From NCBI RefSeq assembly GCF_016907545.1, contig NZ_JAFBCD010000001.1:62001-126000 (forward strand): a DNA stretch of 64,000 bases, written 5' to 3'. Positions 61,484 to 64,000 of this stretch are shown here, one piece after another. Position numbers and translations under genes: made by a program. This stretch comes from Paenarthrobacter ilicis (GTDB lineage: Bacteria; Actinomycetota; Actinomycetes; Actinomycetales; Micrococcaceae). Every line of letters starts with the position of its first letter. Within the stretch, counting starts at the first letter, position 1. Under the pieces are notes generated by a model. The model made no database searches, was not told the origin of the DNA, and saw only the letters and a list, made by a program, of their open reading frames with translations.

Positions 61484-62764
61484 GTGATCGACGTAAAAGA
61501 CCTCAGCGAAAATCCGGACAAGTTCCGGGCCAGCCAGCGCGCCCGTGGGGCCGATGAGTCCGTTGTGGACGCGATCATCTCCGCTGACTCCGATCGCCGT
61601 GCAGCGCTGATCCGCCACGAAACCCTCCGTGCCGAGCAGAACGCCTTCGGCAAGAGGGTGGCGCAGGCCAAGGGCGAGGAGAAGCGGGCGCTGTTGGCCG
61701 AGGTCAAGGAACTGGCCAACTCGGTCAAGGCCGCTTCCACGGAAGCCGCCGCTGCCCAGGCCAAGCAGGAGGAACTGCTGCGGGTCATCCCCAACCTTGT
61801 TGTTGACGGAGTCCCCGAGGGCGGCGAGGACGACTACGTTGTGGTGAAGACCGTGGGCACTCCCCGCGAGTTCAAGGACTTCGAGCCCAAGGACCATCTG
61901 GAAATCGGTGAGCTGATCGGCGCCATTGATATGGAGCGCGGCGCGAAGGTTTCCGGATCGCGTTTCTACTTCCTCCGCGGCGTTGGTGCCCGCTTGGAAA
62001 TGGCTCTCCTGCAGATGGCCATGGAGCAGGCCATTGATGCCGGCTTCGTTCCCATGATCACTCCCACTTTGGTGCGTCCGGAGACCATGCAGGGCACCGG
62101 CTTTGATGTAAAGCACGACGCCGAGATCTACCGTCTCGCTGAAGACGACCTTTACCTTGTGGGAACTTCGGAGGTGGCCCTGGCCGGGTACCACGCCGAC
62201 GAAATCCTGGACCTTTCCGACGGCCCCATCCGCTACGCGGGCCAGAGCTCGTGCTACCGCCGCGAGGCCGGTTCCCACGGCAAGGACACCCGGGGGATCA
62301 TCCGCGTCCACCAGTTCAACAAGGTGGAAATGTTCATCTACACCACTGTTGAGGAAGCGGCCGCTGAGCACGCCCGACTCCTGGCCTGGGAAGAGGAGAT
62401 GCTGGCCAAGTGCGAGCTTCCCTACCGCGTGATCGACACTGCTGCCGGAGATCTGGGAATGTCAGCAGCCCGCAAGTTCGACTGTGAAGCATGGGTGCCC
62501 ACACAGAACGCTTACCGTGAGCTCACATCCACCTCCAACTGCACCACGTTCCAGGCACGCCGCCTCAATATCCGCGAACGCGTGGTGAACGACGAAGGTG
62601 TGGCCAAGGGCACCCGCGCAGTGGCAACCCTCAACGGCACGCTGGCCACCACCCGGTGGATCGTGGCGATCCTTGAGCACCACCAGAACCCGGACGGCTC
62701 GGTCAACGTTCCCAAGGCGTTGCAGAAGTACCTCGGCGGACTGGAAGTCCTGCCCGTTCTCTGA
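61484..62764 (+). CDS. serS: Seryl-tRNA synthetase
   Basis: Class II synthetase of 426 residues. An N-terminal coiled-coil arm (about 1-110; heptad-rich with [24 protein letters not shown]) binds the long variable arm of tRNA-Ser. Core motifs are [42 protein letters not shown] (motif 2), [22 protein letters not shown] and [28 protein letters not shown] (motif 3). Start GTG with leaderless promoter. Confidence 0.97.
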   Translation: MIDVKDLSENPDKFRASQRARGADESVVDAIISADSDRRAALIRHETLRAEQNAFGKRVAQAKGEEKRALLAEVKELANSVKAASTEAAAAQAKQEELLRVIPNLVVDGVPEGGEDDYVVVKTVGTPREFKDFEPKDHLEIGELIGAIDMERGAKVSGSRFYFLRGVGARLEMALLQMAMEQAIDAGFVPMITPTLVRPETMQGTGFDVKHDAEIYRLAEDDLYLVGTSEVALAGYHADEILDLSDGPIRYAGQSSCYRREAGSHGKDTRGIIRVHQFNKVEMFIYTTVEEAAAEHARLLAWEEEMLAKCELPYRVIDTAAGDLGMSAARKFDCEAWVPTQNAYRELTSTSNCTTFQARRLNIRERVVNDEGVAKGTRAVATLNGTLATTRWIVAILEHHQNPDGSVNVPKALQKYLGGLEVLPVL

Positions 62765-62781
62765 TTCCTGCACATACAGCA

Positions 62782-62821
62782 AACGCCCGGGTCCCGGTGG
62801 AAACACCTGGCCCCGGGCGTT
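62782..62821. terminator. Terminator between serS and the HAD gene
   Basis: AACGCCCGGG / CCCGGGCGTT stem, 20-base interior that pairs further (CCGGTG/CACCTGG-like), TTCTGTTTG after it. Serves two convergent genes. Confidence 0.8.
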
Positions 62822-62834
62822 CTGTTTGCGGCAG

Positions 62835-63677
62835 TTACAGCAGGCTGCGCAGAACCCGTGCGGCGCCGTCGTCCAGTACTGAATCGGTGACCTCGTCCGC
62901 TGCGGCGATGACCTCATCCGGTGCCTGGCCCATGGCGACGCCCCGGCCGGCCCATGTCAGCATCTCGATGTCATTCCGGCCGTCACCCACAGCAACCGTG
63001 TTGGCCCGATCCGTGCCGAGTTTCCGGCGAAGTGCCTCCAGGGCGCTGGCCTTGGTGACGCCCTCGGCCGCAATGTCCAGCCAGGCCGTCCAGCCGACGG
63101 AGTAAGTGACGCCGGAAAGTCCTATGTGCTTGATGGCGTCATTGAACTCGTCCGAGGTGTTGTCCGAGCTGAAGACCACCACGCGGACCGCGGTGGCGTC
63201 CAGCATGGTTTGGAAGTCCACCCCGATGGACTCCACGCCGAAGCTGGCGTCCTGGAAGCGCTCAGTGGACAGGAAGTTTCCGTCCTGGTCCTCCAGTGCG
63301 TACTTGGCGTTGGGCAGCCGCTCGCGCAGCGCTTTCAACGCCGGCGCGGGATCGAACGTGGCCTTGTGGATGATCTGGTAGCCGGACTCCAGCGTGGGGT
63401 CCAGGCGCAGGGTCACGCCGCCGTTGCAACACACGGCGTAACCGCGTTCCATGCCGATCTGCTGGATGATGGGCAGCGTGGCATTGAGTGAGCGGCCGGT
63501 GGCGATCATGACGTCGTGCCCCTCGGCCACCACGGCCTGGGCGGCGGAACGGACTGCGGGGGTCATGTGGCCGTCGTGATCCACCAACGTGCCGTCGACG
63601 TCCAGGGCAATCATGAGTTTGTTGTTGTTCAGCTGGTCATCGATGCCAGCAACTGGAGTATCAGTCAAAATAGTCAT
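62835..63677 (-). CDS. Cof-type HAD-IIB phosphatase
   Basis: A 280-residue HAD hydrolase: KLMIALDVDGTLVDHDGHMTP (nucleophile), VMIATGRSLNATLPII (motif II), Lys in EGVTKASALEALRRKLG, and GDGRNDIEMLTWAGRGVAMGQAPDEVIAAADEVTD (motif IV). Cap domain about 85-190. It is a paralogue of the HAD protein at 35.1 kb. It directly follows serS convergently, a common actinobacterial neighbour. Substrate unknown. Confidence 0.92.
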   Translation of the reverse strand: MTILTDTPVAGIDDQLNNNKLMIALDVDGTLVDHDGHMTPAVRSAAQAVVAEGHDVMIATGRSLNATLPIIQQIGMERGYAVCCNGGVTLRLDPTLESGYQIIHKATFDPAPALKALRERLPNAKYALEDQDGNFLSTERFQDASFGVESIGVDFQTMLDATAVRVVVFSSDNTSDEFNDAIKHIGLSGVTYSVGWTAWLDIAAEGVTKASALEALRRKLGTDRANTVAVGDGRNDIEMLTWAGRGVAMGQAPDEVIAAADEVTDSVLDDGAARVLRSLL

Positions 63678-63751
63678 GCTTCCAGTACAACAGACACCAC
63701 GGACACTGAACTAGGACCGGCGCCACAGCAGGGGCTTAACGGCGGGTGAAC

Positions 63752-64000
63752 TCAGTGGGCCGCCGGATCCCTTCCCCACTCCACCAATCCCCGGCGGGTG
63801 CCGCTCCGAATTACCTGCATGGCAAAGCTCAGAAGCAGGACCAAAGGCATCAATGGCATGGCCGCACTGGCTGGCGTGGTTTCGGCCGCGGTGGTGCTGG
63901 GTGTCGCTGAGCTGGTGGGTGCATTCTTCACCTCCCGGGCAACACCGCTGTTCGCCTTGGGATCGACTTTCATTGACTTCACGCCGCCCAAGCTGAAGGA
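63752..64000 (-). CDS. C-terminal part of a membrane-associated protein (5' end beyond window)
   Basis: The minus-strand frame is open to the window edge and ends at 63752, giving about 82 residues. It contains a Ser/Thr/Ala/Pro-rich stretch (TSSATPSTTAAETTPAS) followed by a hydrophobic segment MPLMPLVLLLSFAMQVIRS and a charged tail (GTRRGLVEWGRDPAAH). A linker plus C-terminal helix suggests a surface protein with a membrane anchor. Not recognised; the real start lies upstream of 64000. Confidence 0.55.
   Translation of the reverse strand, partial: SFSLGGVKSMKVDPKANSGVAREVKNAPTSSATPSTTAAETTPASAAMPLMPLVLLLSFAMQVIRSGTRRGLVEWGRDPAAH

Overview
The window looks like a chromosomal segment of a high-GC actinobacterium of the Micrococcaceae, most likely Arthrobacter/Paenarthrobacter. 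The grounds are the gene order fhaA-fhaB-pstP-rodA-pbpA-pknA, protein families typical of that group (DUF5997, DUF2630, a putrescine oxidase, an AldO-like alditol oxidase), high GC, frequent GTG and some TTG starts, and many starts with a TANNNT-like box six bases upstream, the usual layout of actinobacterial leaderless mRNAs. I see no phage, transposase, plasmid gene, rRNA or CRISPR array. The species assignment is inference, because no search was run.

Layout. 1-7.1 kb (minus): an overlapping cell-shape and signalling operon (two FHA proteins, a PP2C phosphatase, RodA, a class B PBP and a Ser/Thr kinase cut by the window edge). 7.4 kb: tRNA-Leu(CAG) with a strong terminator. 7.6-9.5 kb: L-talarate/galactarate dehydratase with its GntR regulator and a candidate operator. 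9.5-20.5 kb: small regulator/effector modules, including MarR/VOC, an XRE-cupin regulator with a DMT exporter, a TetR-controlled putrescine oxidase/USP/permease operon, a WYL regulator with VOC proteins, and a DUF5997 protein divergent from an orphan LysR effector domain.

21-27 kb holds the most interesting system: a GntR regulator, a nested palindrome, PxpA (LamB/YcsF), an MHS-type MFS transporter, a fused PxpB-PxpC protein and a biotin carboxylase-BCCP fusion. Together the last two polypeptides carry the domain set of urea carboxylase, which suggests an ATP- and biotin-dependent pathway for 5-oxoproline or another lactam/amide. 27-32 kb: alditol oxidase, a BASS transporter, a SulP transporter and a stand-alone RelA/SpoT-domain protein. 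32-46 kb: housekeeping and catabolic singletons (alpha/beta hydrolase, PfkB kinase, glutathionyl-hydroquinone-reductase-like GST, HAD, GDPD, a GH2 glycosidase, 2-hydroxyacid dehydrogenase with glycerate kinase, MFS with a winged-helix regulator).

46-64 kb: a DJ-1/PfpI protein, an NCS2 permease divergent from a RutE-like nitroreductase, a TetR/DHA2 efflux pair with two operators, phosphoglucomutase, an SDR, a POT peptide transporter, an overlapping peptidase S51-amidase pair, rhodanese, prephenate dehydratase, a diacylglycerol kinase-like protein, seryl-tRNA synthetase, a Cof-type HAD phosphatase, and a partial gene at the right edge. Short intergenic repeats built on CTCTCTCACRTCCCG occur around 38.0, 48.9 and (partly) 51.3 kb. 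Many regulators sit beside a perfect or near-perfect palindrome, so several local circuits can be read from the DNA.
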